A DNA stretch of 64,000 nucleotides from Chryseobacterium sp. BLS98 (lineage in GTDB: Bacteria > Bacteroidota > Bacteroidia > Flavobacteriales > Weeksellaceae). The translations under genes were made by a program, and so were the position numbers. Numbering within the stretch: position 1 is the stretch's first letter; every line of letters starts with the position of its first letter. Where the stretch lies: positions 868,001-932,000 of the forward strand of contig NZ_LFNF01000002.1 of NCBI RefSeq assembly GCF_001045445.1, written 5' to 3'. A model generated the notes under the pieces. The model was not told the origin of the DNA. It did no database searches and was given only the letters and a program-made list of their open reading frames with translations. Positions 24,780-33,698 of this stretch are shown in pieces.

Positions 24780-26708
24780 TTAAGCCAATTGAGATCCCAA
24801 GTGCTCCCATTCCTGTAAAGCAACATCCAGCTCCTCTTTAGCTTTATTGTACTTTTCCAAAGTTTCTTCAGAAGGATTTTCTTTGGTAAAGGAAACTTCC
24901 ATGGTTTCAATTTCAGCTTCAAGCTCAGAGATTTTCTCTTCTACCTTCTTTAATTTATTCTGAATATTTTTTTGCTCTTTGCTTACAATAGTTGAGGATT
25001 TCTCTTCTACTTTTACCTCTTTCGGAGCAGGTTTTACCTCAACTTTCACATCATCCCCATGAAGTTTTGCTTTTTCAGCAGATATTTCGCGAAGGGTCTC
25101 TTTTTGTCTGTATTCAAGATATTCACCAACGCTTCCAAGGAATTCTTTCATTCTTCCATCACGAAATTCGTAGATTTTATCACAAAGTCCATCCAGGAAT
25201 TCTCTGTCGTGAGAGATGACAATCAGGGTCCCTTCGAAATTCTGCAAAGCCAGCTTAATAATCTCCTTGGACTGAATATCAAGGTGGTTGGTAGGCTCAT
25301 CCATAATCAACGTGTTGAATGGACGAAGTAATAGTTTACAAAGTGCCAGACGGTTTCTTTCCCCCCCGGAAAGTACTTTTGTTTTCTTGGTTACTGCATC
25401 TCCCTGGAAAAGGAAAGATCCCAGAAGGTCTCTTACTCTTGGTCTCGTTTCTTCCGTAGCGGCATCTTCAGCCTCTTCCAGAACGGTTTTATTAGGAGTC
25501 AGTACTTCTTCCTGATTTTGGGCAAAGTATCCGATGTTTACGTTATGCCCCAGGTTCCAGGTTCCTGTATAATCTTTGATATCTCCGGCAAGAATTTTGG
25601 CTAAAGTGGTTTTCCCCTGTCCGTTCTGTCCTAAAAGGGCAATTCTATCGCCTCTCTGAACGATAAAGTCTACCTTATCAAAAATCTGTTTGTTTCCATA
25701 AGCTTTTCCTAAGTTTTCTGCCTCGAAAATAACTTTTCCAGGAACCATAGACTGTACGAAACGGATATTGAATTTGGAAACGTCTTCATTATCCACTTCA
25801 ATACGCTCGATTTTATCTAATTTTTTAATAAGCGACTGGGCAAAAGATGCTTTTGTAGCACTTGCACGGAACTTATTAATATTGTCTTCCATCTGTTTGA
25901 TCTCCGCATCCTGGTTCTTCTTAGCCTGAACCAGCTTTTCGCGGCGCTCTTCACGCATCACCAGATATTTGGAATAGTTGGCTTTATAGTCGTCAACCTT
26001 TTTATTGTTGATATCAAAAGTCCTGTTGCAGACAGCAGTCATGAACTGTTTATCGTGACTTACCAGAACAATGGCTCCGGGATAATCTTTCAGGAAGTTT
26101 TCCAGCCAGATGATGGATTCCATATCCAGGTGGTTGGTAGGCTCATCGAGAAGCATGATATCATTCTTCTGAAGAAGCAGCTTGGCCAGCTCAATTCTCA
26201 TTCTCCATCCTCCTGAAAATTCATCGGTGATTTTATGGAAATCATCTGCTTTGAAGCCCAAACCAAATAATATCTTCTCCATATCGCCTTCCAGGTTGTA
26301 AGCATCGTGGTTCATCAGAAGATCATTCAGCTCTGTCATCTTATTGATCAGATCTGTATAGGAATCACTTTCATAATCGGTTCTGGTTGCCAACTGGTGA
26401 TTAACTTCTTCCAATTCAGTTTTCCATGCATTAATTTGCTCAAAAGCCTGCATGGTTTCATTCCAAACAGTTCTTCCTTTTACGAAATCAAGATCCTGTT
26501 TTAGGAAACCGATGGTTACATTTCCTTCAGGTACAACGCTTCCTTCATAGAAATTAATTTCTCCGGAAAGCATTTTCAGTAAAGTAGATTTTCCTGCTCC
26601 GTTTTTCCCAACGAGTCCCACTTTATCATCCTTTTTAATGGTGAAATTTGTATTTTGAAACAGATAGTTTCCTGAATGGTGTAATCCTAAACCTTGAACC
26701 GAAAGCAT
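24780..26708 (-). CDS. ABC-F family ATPase (Uup/YkpA-type)
   Basis: A 642-residue soluble protein with two ABC nucleotide-binding domains and no membrane segment. The first domain has GKNGAGKST and FSGGWRMRIELAKLLL with LLDEPTNHLD. The second has GQNGQGKTT and LSGGERNRLALCKLLL with IMDEPTNHLD. A linker between them (about residues 245-320) is charged and helical, like the P-site tRNA-interaction motif. The C-terminal ~100 residues form a Lys/Glu coiled coil as in Uup. ABC-F proteins act on the ribosome, in translation control or antibiotic protection. The subfamily is not decided by eye. Confidence 0.9.
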   Translation of the reverse strand: MLSVQGLGLHHSGNYLFQNTNFTIKKDDKVGLVGKNGAGKSTLLKMLSGEINFYEGSVVPEGNVTIGFLKQDLDFVKGRTVWNETMQAFEQINAWKTELEEVNHQLATRTDYESDSYTDLINKMTELNDLLMNHDAYNLEGDMEKILFGLGFKADDFHKITDEFSGGWRMRIELAKLLLQKNDIMLLDEPTNHLDMESIIWLENFLKDYPGAIVLVSHDKQFMTAVCNRTFDINNKKVDDYKANYSKYLVMREERREKLVQAKKNQDAEIKQMEDNINKFRASATKASFAQSLIKKLDKIERIEVDNEDVSKFNIRFVQSMVPGKVIFEAENLGKAYGNKQIFDKVDFIVQRGDRIALLGQNGQGKTTLAKILAGDIKDYTGTWNLGHNVNIGYFAQNQEEVLTPNKTVLEEAEDAATEETRPRVRDLLGSFLFQGDAVTKKTKVLSGGERNRLALCKLLLRPFNTLIMDEPTNHLDIQSKEIIKLALQNFEGTLIVISHDREFLDGLCDKIYEFRDGRMKEFLGSVGEYLEYRQKETLREISAEKAKLHGDDVKVEVKPAPKEVKVEEKSSTIVSKEQKNIQNKLKKVEEKISELEAEIETMEVSFTKENPSEETLEKYNKAKEELDVALQEWEHLGSQLA

Positions 26709-26756
26709 TTTATTAAATAAAAATTAAGTGAATGAATAATGAATTTTCGGGTGCAA

Positions 26757-26867
26757 AAGTACGGAAAAAGAAATGAATAGTGAGAAATAACTGAAAGGCG
26801 AAGAGGTGGAAAGGTAAAATCGCGAAAAGGTAAAAAGGCAAAGGGGCTAAGAAAAACGGGAATAATG
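26757..26867. repeat. Purine-rich degenerate repeats between ABC-F and DUF2235 genes
   Basis: There are several units of the type 'GGCGAAGAGGTGGAAAGG', 'CGCGAAAAGGTAAAAAGGC' and 'AAGGGGCTAAG'. Inverted counterparts (CGCCATTTTGCC) lie near 26899. No gene was found. Its character matches other short repeats in the window. Confidence 0.45.
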
Positions 26868-26926
26868 AGATACATGTTTGCTAATAACCTTTACAATTTC
26901 GCCATTTTGCCATCTTGATTTTCTGC

Positions 26927-26960
26927 CAAAAAAGAGGAGTGCCCATACAGACACCCCTCG
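26927..26960 (-). terminator. Terminator of the DUF2235 gene
   Basis: On the minus strand GAGGGGTG and CACTCCTC form an 8-bp stem with one G:T pair, followed by six T. It lies 40 bp past the stop codon. Confidence 0.7.
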
Positions 26961-27000
26961 CAACCTAAATTTAAAACTGAAAAGTACTCGTATTATCGAT

Positions 27001-28341
27001 TTAATTCTGTTCCGAAACAAAGGATTTGATCCCAATAGTACGGCTCCAGATATCATTATTGGGAATATTGGTCCCATACATAAAATCTGCGACAAAGCTA
27101 TCCTCTGGAAGATGCAGTTCGTTAAGGAATCTGGTCTGAATGCCTTGGTCTGCGGATGTGCTGCTGGGTACATTCAGGCCGATGTTGATAAGCTCTGCTT
27201 CTATTTCACCGGCTGATTTCTGGAATGCATCATGGTGATACATTCCGAAATTAGCTGAAATATGGGTATAGTCTGCAAAGCCGGCATAATCATAATGAGG
27301 TTTCAGAGCCGGTAAAAAGCTTTTGACATAGGCTGCAAGATCTGTTTCAAAATCCGTCAGAAAAGGATCATTCACAATCTCAAGCCCGGAATTGATAAGA
27401 TCTGTACTGAAAATTCCCGGCGCTGCACTATTGGTTTCAGCCAGCATGATTCTTCCATATACAAACGGTAGCGTATTCAGGACCTGTTTCCTGGAAACAT
27501 AAGCCTGGGATAGCACAAGTCCTTTTTCGACCTGAAAATCAGAAAGCAGCTGATCCCATATTTTGTTTCCTTCAGCATCTGTTTTTGTATTTCGTACATC
27601 TGAAATATAATTCTGCAAATCACCTGCATTAATAAAATCCGTGGAAACATACACAGACTGCGGTGCCTGCAGATACCCTCCGCCCACATCGGCATGGGCT
27701 CCCGGGACAAAGATCTCTTTCCATACAGCTCCTCCGGTTTCTGTTTTGGTATCCTGCATATTCTTTGAATTTTCAAAAAAACCGGTAAGTGGAAAGAAGA
27801 ACCTGCATTCGTTGATGGCACATATATGAAGCGCATTTTCCACCTGCTGAGGCAGAGCCATATCATAGGTATTGAAAGGTTTTGATTCAACGGTATCAAA
27901 AACACCCAGAAACTTTATGGTAACATTTGCTGTGGGAAAATTCGTAACAAGCTGGTTACAAAACTCTCTAGCCAACATACTCCCTCTGCTGAATCCGTAG
28001 ATGTAAAAATGATAATCAGTATTTTTGTCATTCACCAGATTTTCCACAAAAGCATTGGCTTTCTGCAGTTTGTCATCTGCAGAATATCCCTGGGTATCCG
28101 GAGAATTTAAGCAGGTAGCCATAGCAAAATTGCTGTCTTCACTGCCGGTGACGGTTCCTATTCCTTCGATATATATTTTGTTGGCCCCGTTGAATAGTTT
28201 GAACAGTTTGTAAACATTCGTCGGTGCTCCTTTATAGCTTTCATTATGGGTTGAAGGCCTATTTGCTGAACCTGCATTGATCCCGTTATTTCCGGTTCCG
28301 TCAAAAAAAATTCCGACAGGTAATATCATATCATTTTCCAT
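27001..28341 (-). CDS. DUF2235 alpha/beta hydrolase (Tle1-like phospholipase)
   Basis: A 446-residue protein of the DUF2235 family, whose best-known members are type VI secretion lipase effectors of the Tle1 class. It opens with 'ILPVGIFFDGTGNNG', the typical Tle1 start. The nucleophile elbow is 'YIYGFSRGSMLAREF' (G-F-S-R-G) near residue 130. 'VPGAHADVGGGY' provides the expected Asp. No signal peptide is present, as expected for a T6SS cargo or a cytosolic enzyme. No T6SS component or immunity gene was recognised next to it, so its role as an effector is uncertain. Confidence 0.8.
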   Translation of the reverse strand: MENDMILPVGIFFDGTGNNGINAGSANRPSTHNESYKGAPTNVYKLFKLFNGANKIYIEGIGTVTGSEDSNFAMATCLNSPDTQGYSADDKLQKANAFVENLVNDKNTDYHFYIYGFSRGSMLAREFCNQLVTNFPTANVTIKFLGVFDTVESKPFNTYDMALPQQVENALHICAINECRFFFPLTGFFENSKNMQDTKTETGGAVWKEIFVPGAHADVGGGYLQAPQSVYVSTDFINAGDLQNYISDVRNTKTDAEGNKIWDQLLSDFQVEKGLVLSQAYVSRKQVLNTLPFVYGRIMLAETNSAAPGIFSTDLINSGLEIVNDPFLTDFETDLAAYVKSFLPALKPHYDYAGFADYTHISANFGMYHHDAFQKSAGEIEAELINIGLNVPSSTSADQGIQTRFLNELHLPEDSFVADFMYGTNIPNNDIWSRTIGIKSFVSEQN

Positions 28342-28468
28342 CGCTGTGTTTTGCTTTAATTATTGAAAGTTTCTGTAAAAGCTTCATTTTGTGATTCTGC
28401 CGTAAAACTTATCTTCAAATTAACGGAAGAAGGAAAAACAATACTAGCGTGAAAAATACCAAATAAAA

Positions 28469-28490
28469 AATTCCGTATTTCTACGGAATT
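28469..28490 (-). terminator. Terminator overlapping the response-regulator stop codon
   Basis: A perfect 9-bp stem (AATTCCGTA/TACGGAATT) with a TTTC loop and a T run on the minus strand overlaps the stop at 28489. It ends the sensor operon before the DUF2235 gene. Confidence 0.7.
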
Positions 28491-29166
28491 ACATTTTATC
28501 AAGAGAATATATATTGTTTACTACGGCATAGATGACGATACCCACTGTATTTTTTGCCCCAATTTTTTCCAGGATGCGCTGGCGGTGGCTTTCTACTGTT
28601 CTGGGGCTGATGAAGAGCTTTTCTCCGATCTCATTATTGGTATATTCCTGGCAGATCAGCTTCACCACATCTTTTTCCCGTTCAGAAAGCTCGTCATCCA
28701 TTTCAAAAAGAGATTTCTTTTTCGCGGAGCTGTTCATATAGGTAAAAAGCATCTGATGGTCTTCTGCCGTAAAGAAAACTCCATTTTTATGCACCATGGT
28801 AATGGCCTCGATGAAGGTTTTCCTGTCTGAGTTTTTAGGCAGAAAGGCAGAAACGCCTAATTTTACCATATACCCTAAAATGGAGGTTTTGTAATGGGAA
28901 GAAAGGATAATAATCCTGAGCTCAGGGTATTTTTCTTTGAGAACTTCCACCAGCTCAAAACCGTTCATGGGCTGCATCTGCACATCTACAAGGGCTATTT
29001 GCGGGAATTCATCTCCGGAAAGGGTTGCGAGCTTTTCAATAAAATCCGGGCCGTTGTTGGAGGTAAGACATACGGATATGTTCTTTTCGTTGGAAAGCAG
29101 CATTTTCACCCCTTCAAGGATCAGCTGTTCATCATCAATTAAGGCTATTTTTATTTGGGAGTTCAT
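28489..29166 (-). CDS. NarL/FixJ-type response regulator
   Basis: A 225-residue two-component response regulator. The receiver domain (about 1-125) has the acidic pocket 'IALIDDEQLI', the phosphorylated Asp in 'QIALVDVQMQPMNGFE', and the Lys in 'LPKNSDRKTF'. The C-terminal LuxR-type HTH is 'ELSEREKDVVKLICQEYTNNEIGEKLFISPRTVESHRQRILEKIGAKN'. It overlaps the kinase gene by 32 bp, which indicates translational coupling and pairing with that kinase. Targets are unknown; the nearby DUF2235 gene is only a candidate. Confidence 0.93.
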   Translation of the reverse strand: MNSQIKIALIDDEQLILEGVKMLLSNEKNISVCLTSNNGPDFIEKLATLSGDEFPQIALVDVQMQPMNGFELVEVLKEKYPELRIIILSSHYKTSILGYMVKLGVSAFLPKNSDRKTFIEAITMVHKNGVFFTAEDHQMLFTYMNSSAKKKSLFEMDDELSEREKDVVKLICQEYTNNEIGEKLFISPRTVESHRQRILEKIGAKNTVGIVIYAVVNNIYSLDKM

Positions 29167-29953
29167 GATTTCTTGGAATTAAAATAATTAGACGGCTTCC
29201 TTTGTTCAGGGTACTTTTCCATTTATGAGTGGCATTCATGGATTTTATCCTGGATTCGATGTTTTTGATGCCCATTCCTTTTTTCACGAGATCATAATCA
29301 AATCCCTGTCCGTTATCAGAAATAATAACAGCCATGTACCGGGGATAATCTTTGATATAAATCCAAAGATCCGTAGCGGTAGAATGTTTGATCACATTGG
29401 TTGTAAATTCCTGAATGATCCGGTACAGCTGCACTTCTACAAAGATATCCTTTTTCTCATATCCCGGCATGACCTTCATGGAAATGCTGATCTTATGTGA
29501 AAGATTGGCAATAAGCTCTTCCACATACAGGACAAACCCTACAGACTCAAGGTTGACAGGATATAAGGAATGGGAAATGCTCCTAGCCGCATCAATGAGT
29601 GACGACATCTGGCTGTAAATATTCTTTTTGATGACGTCGTCTCCTTGTGTATCAAGGTTGTTCAGCCACAGGGAAAGGATATTGAGCCGGTTGCCAATAT
29701 CGTCATGAATCATCACGGCTATTCTTTTTCTTTCTTCTTCCTGGGCTTTGATATTTTCGAGCACCAGTTTTTTCTGATGAAGAACTTCGGCTTCATGCTG
29801 GGCATTTTTTTCTTTAATGATCCTGCTGATAAACGATCTGTAAGCCAGGAGAATAAACGAAACTATAACGGTTATGGTAACAATTATAAGGATCAGCAGG
29901 CTAATATTTAAGGTTACTTCTTTAATTTGGTGAAGGTGTATAAAAATGAACAA
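29135..29953 (-). CDS. Sensor histidine kinase (HisKA_3/NarX-type) without sensor domain
   Basis: A 272-residue kinase with one N-terminal membrane helix (about residues 15-43), then a short coiled coil and the HisKA_3 box 'AQEEERKRIAVMIHDDIGNRLNILSLWLNNLD' holding the phospho-accepting His. The ATPase domain has 'EFTTNVIKHS' (N box), 'ISDNGQGFD' (G1) and 'GMGIKNIESRI' (G2). It lacks a large extracellular domain. No ATG exists near the N-terminus, so the TTG at 29951-29953, overlapping the upstream gene by 40 bp, is the likely start. The separate upstream seven-helix protein may supply sensing. Confidence 0.88.
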   Translation of the reverse strand: MFIFIHLHQIKEVTLNISLLILIIVTITVIVSFILLAYRSFISRIIKEKNAQHEAEVLHQKKLVLENIKAQEEERKRIAVMIHDDIGNRLNILSLWLNNLDTQGDDVIKKNIYSQMSSLIDAARSISHSLYPVNLESVGFVLYVEELIANLSHKISISMKVMPGYEKKDIFVEVQLYRIIQEFTTNVIKHSTATDLWIYIKDYPRYMAVIISDNGQGFDYDLVKKGMGIKNIESRIKSMNATHKWKSTLNKGSRLIILIPRNHELPNKNSLN

Positions 29954-30537
29954 TATAAAATACCTGACAGAATATTATTGGCACTAAGAATAATATAGTA
30001 ATCATTTTCTGAAAGGTCTGCAATCTGGTGCTGGATGATAAAAATAAATACCGAAACGGAATAGTAGAAAAAAATACCTGCATCTGCAAAGAGAAAACGG
30101 TTTTGTGCAGAGACGCCTCTGATTTCCCGGATCAGGGCAAATCCCGAAAGGCAGATAATTATGATATTGGATATTACTTTTACAATATCACTGTTGAACG
30201 GATAGTTAAACACATATTTCGATATCATAAATCCACATGCCAGAAGCACAGTAATTCCCAGAAAGTATTTTGAGAGGTTCAGTTTCCTAATAAATAAAGC
30301 GGTAACCAGAAAAAATTCGCCGGCTATGTATAAAGGATACAGAAACGAGGTATCATTAAGATTGAAAACATAAGGCAGAACCAGGTTCAGCAACTCAATT
30401 AAAAAAAGAAAAGCAATACAGTGAAAATATTGCTTTTCTTTATTATCCAGTATACGGTATTTTGCTGCTCCCAAAAGTATAACGGATAGAAGCAGAGCAT
30501 AATTCAGGAATAAAATGGCTTTAAAAAAATCTGTCAT
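29914..30537 (-). CDS. Seven-helix membrane protein preceding a histidine kinase
   Basis: A 207-residue integral membrane protein with about seven hydrophobic helices ('AILFLNYALLLSVILLGAA', 'FLFLIELLNLVLPYVF', 'LYIAGEFFLVTALFI', 'FLGITVLLACGFMI', 'VISNIIIICLSGFALI', 'AGIFFYYSVSVFIFII', 'NILSGILYCSFLYTF'). It looks like the membrane-integral sensor module usually fused to such kinases, but is encoded separately with overlapping ends. A ligand-sensing role is inferred from context. No sequence family is recognised. Confidence 0.65.
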   Translation of the reverse strand: MTDFFKAILFLNYALLLSVILLGAAKYRILDNKEKQYFHCIAFLFLIELLNLVLPYVFNLNDTSFLYPLYIAGEFFLVTALFIRKLNLSKYFLGITVLLACGFMISKYVFNYPFNSDIVKVISNIIIICLSGFALIREIRGVSAQNRFLFADAGIFFYYSVSVFIFIIQHQIADLSENDYYIILSANNILSGILYCSFLYTFTKLKK

Positions 30538-30556
30538 TCCTATCTATCCTGTGTAT

Positions 30557-31294
30557 TTAAGATCCAAGTTCAGGAATACGGCAGACAGGCGGACACGGTT
30601 TCGCCCAGTCATAGGTATTGGAAATAATGCTTTCACTGCTTCCCTGCTGTAAAAGTTCATGGAAAGAGATGAAGATCAGCGTTACCAGCATTCTCTGATA
30701 AATATCGTTATGTCTAAGCCCAAAAGAACACTTGATCCCGATCACTTCAGGATAAGGATGGGTAAGATCCTGCATAGGAATATAGAATCTTCGGAAAATT
30801 CTTTCTCCGCCGAATTCCGTACATTCACGGTAGAACCACTCCATTCCTTCATTTCTCCAGCGTTCAATGGCATCCACAGCTATATCCTGGTCCAGAACCG
30901 GCTGCTCAGATACCGGGAAAGAGGTACTGGTATTATCATCCACTTTAGTAAGATTGCTGGAAAGAACTGCATTTTTGGTCACAGAAAATTCTTTGGTTTC
31001 CTGTAATCTCAGATCATATTTAAGCGGACATAGAACAGTGTACTGGTATTCGGTAATACTTTTATCAATATGTCCCTGTGAATCCAAAGGAAGAAAGATC
31101 AAAACCATTGCGCCATTGTATACGCCGACTTCTGCACAGACGTCCACATATTTGTTTTGCTGCTTGATTTTATCAATCTGCCCTGAAGAAAGTTCGAAAA
31201 TGTAATTGGTAGGAATTAAACTGGCAATTTTAGAATAATCTGAAACGTATCTGCCCCATTCGGCTACGGCCAGTTTGTAATCGTTCTCGTTCAT
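30557..31294 (-). CDS. Protein of unknown function at the head of the sensor operon
   Basis: A 245-residue, probably cytosolic protein with no signal peptide. Features are 'AEVGVYNGAMVLIFLPLDSQGHIDKSITEYQYTVLCPLKYDL', 'ERWRNEGMEWFYRECTEFGGERIFRRFYIPMQDL' and a C-terminal cluster 'PCPPVCRIPELGS'. The aromatic, mixed alpha/beta wording does not match a family I know. The gene is 19 bp before the seven-helix gene, so it is likely part of the same transcript. It might act upstream of the two-component system or with the DUF2235 enzyme, but nothing in the sequence proves it. Confidence 0.7.
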   Translation of the reverse strand: MNENDYKLAVAEWGRYVSDYSKIASLIPTNYIFELSSGQIDKIKQQNKYVDVCAEVGVYNGAMVLIFLPLDSQGHIDKSITEYQYTVLCPLKYDLRLQETKEFSVTKNAVLSSNLTKVDDNTSTSFPVSEQPVLDQDIAVDAIERWRNEGMEWFYRECTEFGGERIFRRFYIPMQDLTHPYPEVIGIKCSFGLRHNDIYQRMLVTLIFISFHELLQQGSSESIISNTYDWAKPCPPVCRIPELGS

Positions 31295-31445
31295 AAGTTC
31301 ATGGTTTATTTAGTTGCATAAAATTATACAAACTAAACATCCTGCACAAATAATCGCATCATAAATTTATTATTTATAAGATTAATTTAATATTAATCGC
31401 TAAAAATTTTCCAGATTATAACGAGGTTTGTGGCTACTCGGCAGT

Positions 31446-32066
31446 TTAATAATTCCTCACTGTGACGTGATAACAACTCTGTTGCCTTTCCTTGATGTAA
31501 TAAATTTTCCCGGCATTGGCATAATATTTTAAAACTTTCTCCAGTGCAGCTTCCATTTTCGGATTATATTTCAGCACATCATTAAATCTGATATAAGAAA
31601 TATCAAACGAGTTACCGTAGTTGTGAGAACTGATCCCCAGAGAGGCATTGGAATTCACTCTCCTGAGTCTGCACTGGTCTTCTAATGTTCTTGTGATGGA
31701 TGATACGGTAAAAGTATGCCCTTTAGTTTCTTTACTGAATCTGGCGCCCATTTTTTCAAGAGTGGTTTTTGCTTTGGAAACCATATAAGGCCTGCTGTAA
31801 TCCAGTTTTTGAACACGATAACCTTTCCCGCTTTTTTTTATTTTGTGAAATTTCCCACCGGATATATATTTCTGTACTGTTTTGGAATCTTTCAGTAATT
31901 TTACATTAAAGCTTTTTGAAGCATCCAGATGTGACTTGTAAAGGGCGGTAGGCTCTACTTTAAGTACCGTTGCAAGATCATAGCAGGGGAATGCTTTTTT
32001 TGCTGCCTGCGAATAATAAAAGCTATACATGAAGGGCACAAAGGCTACACAAAAAAACTTTTTCAT
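31446..32066 (-). CDS. DUF5715-like / M15-type peptidase-fold secreted protein
   Basis: A 206-residue exported protein with a signal peptide (MKKFFCVAFVPFMYSFYYSQ). The C-terminal half has the D-Ala-D-Ala carboxypeptidase (M15/VanY) landmarks 'VSSITRTLEDQCRLRRVN', 'LGISSHNYGNSFDISYI' (HxxxxxxD zinc ligands) and 'SCYHVTVRNY' (last His). It would cut peptidoglycan peptides in the periplasm, or be a non-catalytic DUF5715 relative. The fit to the DUF5715 family is the best I can give. It is a single gene divergent from aqpZ. Confidence 0.65.
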   Translation of the reverse strand: MKKFFCVAFVPFMYSFYYSQAAKKAFPCYDLATVLKVEPTALYKSHLDASKSFNVKLLKDSKTVQKYISGGKFHKIKKSGKGYRVQKLDYSRPYMVSKAKTTLEKMGARFSKETKGHTFTVSSITRTLEDQCRLRRVNSNASLGISSHNYGNSFDISYIRFNDVLKYNPKMEAALEKVLKYYANAGKIYYIKERQQSCYHVTVRNY

Positions 32067-32250
32067 TAACCACTCTTTTAAATTACTAATCGAAAGATAA
32101 ACATTTATGAGATATCATTCAATCCATGAATAATGTCTTCTTAAAAAAATTCCCAACAAACATTAAACCAAATTACTGAATGTGTAATTTTATCTTAAGA
32201 AATCTTAAAAGATTTTTAAGTTTTATCTTTTTATTTTAAAATTTAAATTT

Positions 32251-32258
32251 TACATTTG
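32251..32258 (+). promoter_or_regulatory. -7 box of aqpZ
   Basis: TACATTTG matches TAnnTTTG. It supports the ATG at 32282 over the ATG at 32261, because transcription would begin near 32262. Confidence 0.45.
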
Positions 32259-32281
32259 AGATGCATTTAAATAATAAACAT

Positions 32282-33001
32282 ATGATAAAAAAACTTTTTG
32301 CTGAATTTTTCGGCACATTTTGGCTTGTTTTTGGGGGTTGCGGAAGCGCAGTATTTGCTGCCGGAGTTCCTGACATCGGTATCGGCCTTTTAGGGGTTGC
32401 ATTAGCCTTTGGTCTTACAGTTCTTACGATGGCATATGCTGTAGGGCATATTTCCGGCGGACATTTCAATCCGGCTGTTTCTTTCGGGCTTTTGGCGGGA
32501 GGCAGATTCTCTGCTAAGGATCTTATTCCTTATGTTGTGGCGCAATGTCTTGGGGCTCTTCTTGCAGCAGGATGCCTGTATGTTATTCTTAACGGTTCAG
32601 GAGCTGTAGACTTTTCAAAACCGGGAGCTTTTGCAACGAACTTCTACGGAGAAGCAGTCTATAATGGAAAAGCTTTCAGCATGGGAGCGGCATTCCTTGC
32701 GGAGTTTTTATTGACAGCTTTCTTCCTGATTGTTATTATGGGAGCTACAGACAAATGGGCTAACGGTAAGTTTGCCGGTATTGCGATCGGTTTGGCTCTT
32801 ACCCTGATTCACCTTATTTCTATTCCTATTACCAACACTTCGGTGAACCCTGCCAGATCGCTTTCACAGGCTGTTTTCACGGGCGGACTCGCTATGTCTC
32901 AGCTTTGGCTGTTCTGGGCGGCACCTATTTTAGGAGGAATTACAGGAGGTTTGATCTATAAATTCTTACTTCAGAGGGATACTGCTGAAGTTACTGATTA
33001 A
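32282..33001 (+). CDS. aqpZ: Aquaporin Z (MIP family water channel)
   Basis: A 239-residue inner-membrane water channel with six helices and both NPA half-helices: '[14 protein letters not shown]' and '[16 protein letters not shown]'. The start '[28 protein letters not shown]' is the classic AqpZ opening, and the selectivity region '[10 protein letters not shown]' is typical of the water-specific type. The second ATG is chosen because of the -7 box position and the family's usual start. It is a single gene divergent from the DUF5715-like gene, with its own terminator. Confidence 0.93.
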   Translation: MIKKLFAEFFGTFWLVFGGCGSAVFAAGVPDIGIGLLGVALAFGLTVLTMAYAVGHISGGHFNPAVSFGLLAGGRFSAKDLIPYVVAQCLGALLAAGCLYVILNGSGAVDFSKPGAFATNFYGEAVYNGKAFSMGAAFLAEFLLTAFFLIVIMGATDKWANGKFAGIAIGLALTLIHLISIPITNTSVNPARSLSQAVFTGGLAMSQLWLFWAAPILGGITGGLIYKFLLQRDTAEVTD

Positions 33002-33021
33002 TCTTCATTTCGATATTATAT

Positions 33022-33050
33022 AAAATCCTGTCAGGCGGCAGGATTTTTTT
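33022..33050 (+). terminator. Terminator of aqpZ
   Basis: A 9-bp perfect stem (AAAATCCTG/CAGGATTTT) with an 8-nt loop is followed by T on the plus strand. Confidence 0.75.
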
Positions 33051-33121
33051 TATAGGAACTGGTGGGCGGCAAGTTATCTATCTTGCGAAATTACATTCAC
33101 AGAAACACGATGCGGAATTTT

Positions 33122-33667
33122 TTATTTAACTTTTTTAATATCAAAAGGATTTTTAAAGATAAGTTCTTCATGCCTTCCCTTAATCTCCAATTTACGCTGC
33201 AACAGGTTCAGGGCTATTTTGCGGATAAAAAGATCTTTGTCATTCAGTTTCCAGTAGGAATCTTCGTGTACTCTTTTAGGCTTGCGTATGAGATAAAATT
33301 CGGTTTCCCAGGTATCGGCATTGTGATAAAATTCGATAATTCCGCAATGCTCCGGAATCACAGCATGATCTACCATGCCCATGGGAAGAAGAAAGCTGAA
33401 AGTATTACACATATAGTCACCGCATGAAATCTTATCATGTTTCAGGAATTTCTCACCGGTATCTTTATTGAGGTAAGACTTTTTGAAATCGTTTTTAAAA
33501 TCACTTTTTGAAAGCTTGATCTCAATTTCATGACTGAATCCATCGGCATCTATGAACAGCATATCTGCTTCCCAGTCACCCTGGAAATAATTCGTCAGGA
33601 CAATTTCTTTTTCGAAATCACAATGGGAATGAATATATGCGTGAACAAGTTCTTCTATTTTCAGCAT
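33122..33667 (-). CDS. PD-(D/E)XK nuclease-like (MmcB-type) protein
   Basis: A 181-residue soluble protein. The stretch 'WEADMLFIDADGFSHEIEIKLSKSDFKNDFKKS' carries the D...(E)xK core of PD-(D/E)XK nucleases (Asp in EADM, then EIEIK). The rest includes 'KYISCGDYMCNTFSFLLP'-like aromatic strands and 'CGIIEFYHN'. MmcB-like and phage-derived nuclease families share this layout. A DNA repair role is only suggested by family resemblance. The gene is close to, but 31 bp downstream of, the LuxE-like gene on the same strand. Confidence 0.55.
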   Translation of the reverse strand: MLKIEELVHAYIHSHCDFEKEIVLTNYFQGDWEADMLFIDADGFSHEIEIKLSKSDFKNDFKKSYLNKDTGEKFLKHDKISCGDYMCNTFSFLLPMGMVDHAVIPEHCGIIEFYHNADTWETEFYLIRKPKRVHEDSYWKLNDKDLFIRKIALNLLQRKLEIKGRHEELIFKNPFDIKKVK

Positions 33668-33698
33668 TACAGCTAATATTTTATGTTGTTACCTGCTA

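Noticed and set aside
33062..33427. Plus-strand frame of 121 codons after aqpZ
   Set aside because: It lies opposite the PD-(D/E)XK-like gene, begins near the aqpZ terminator and has no recognisable motif.
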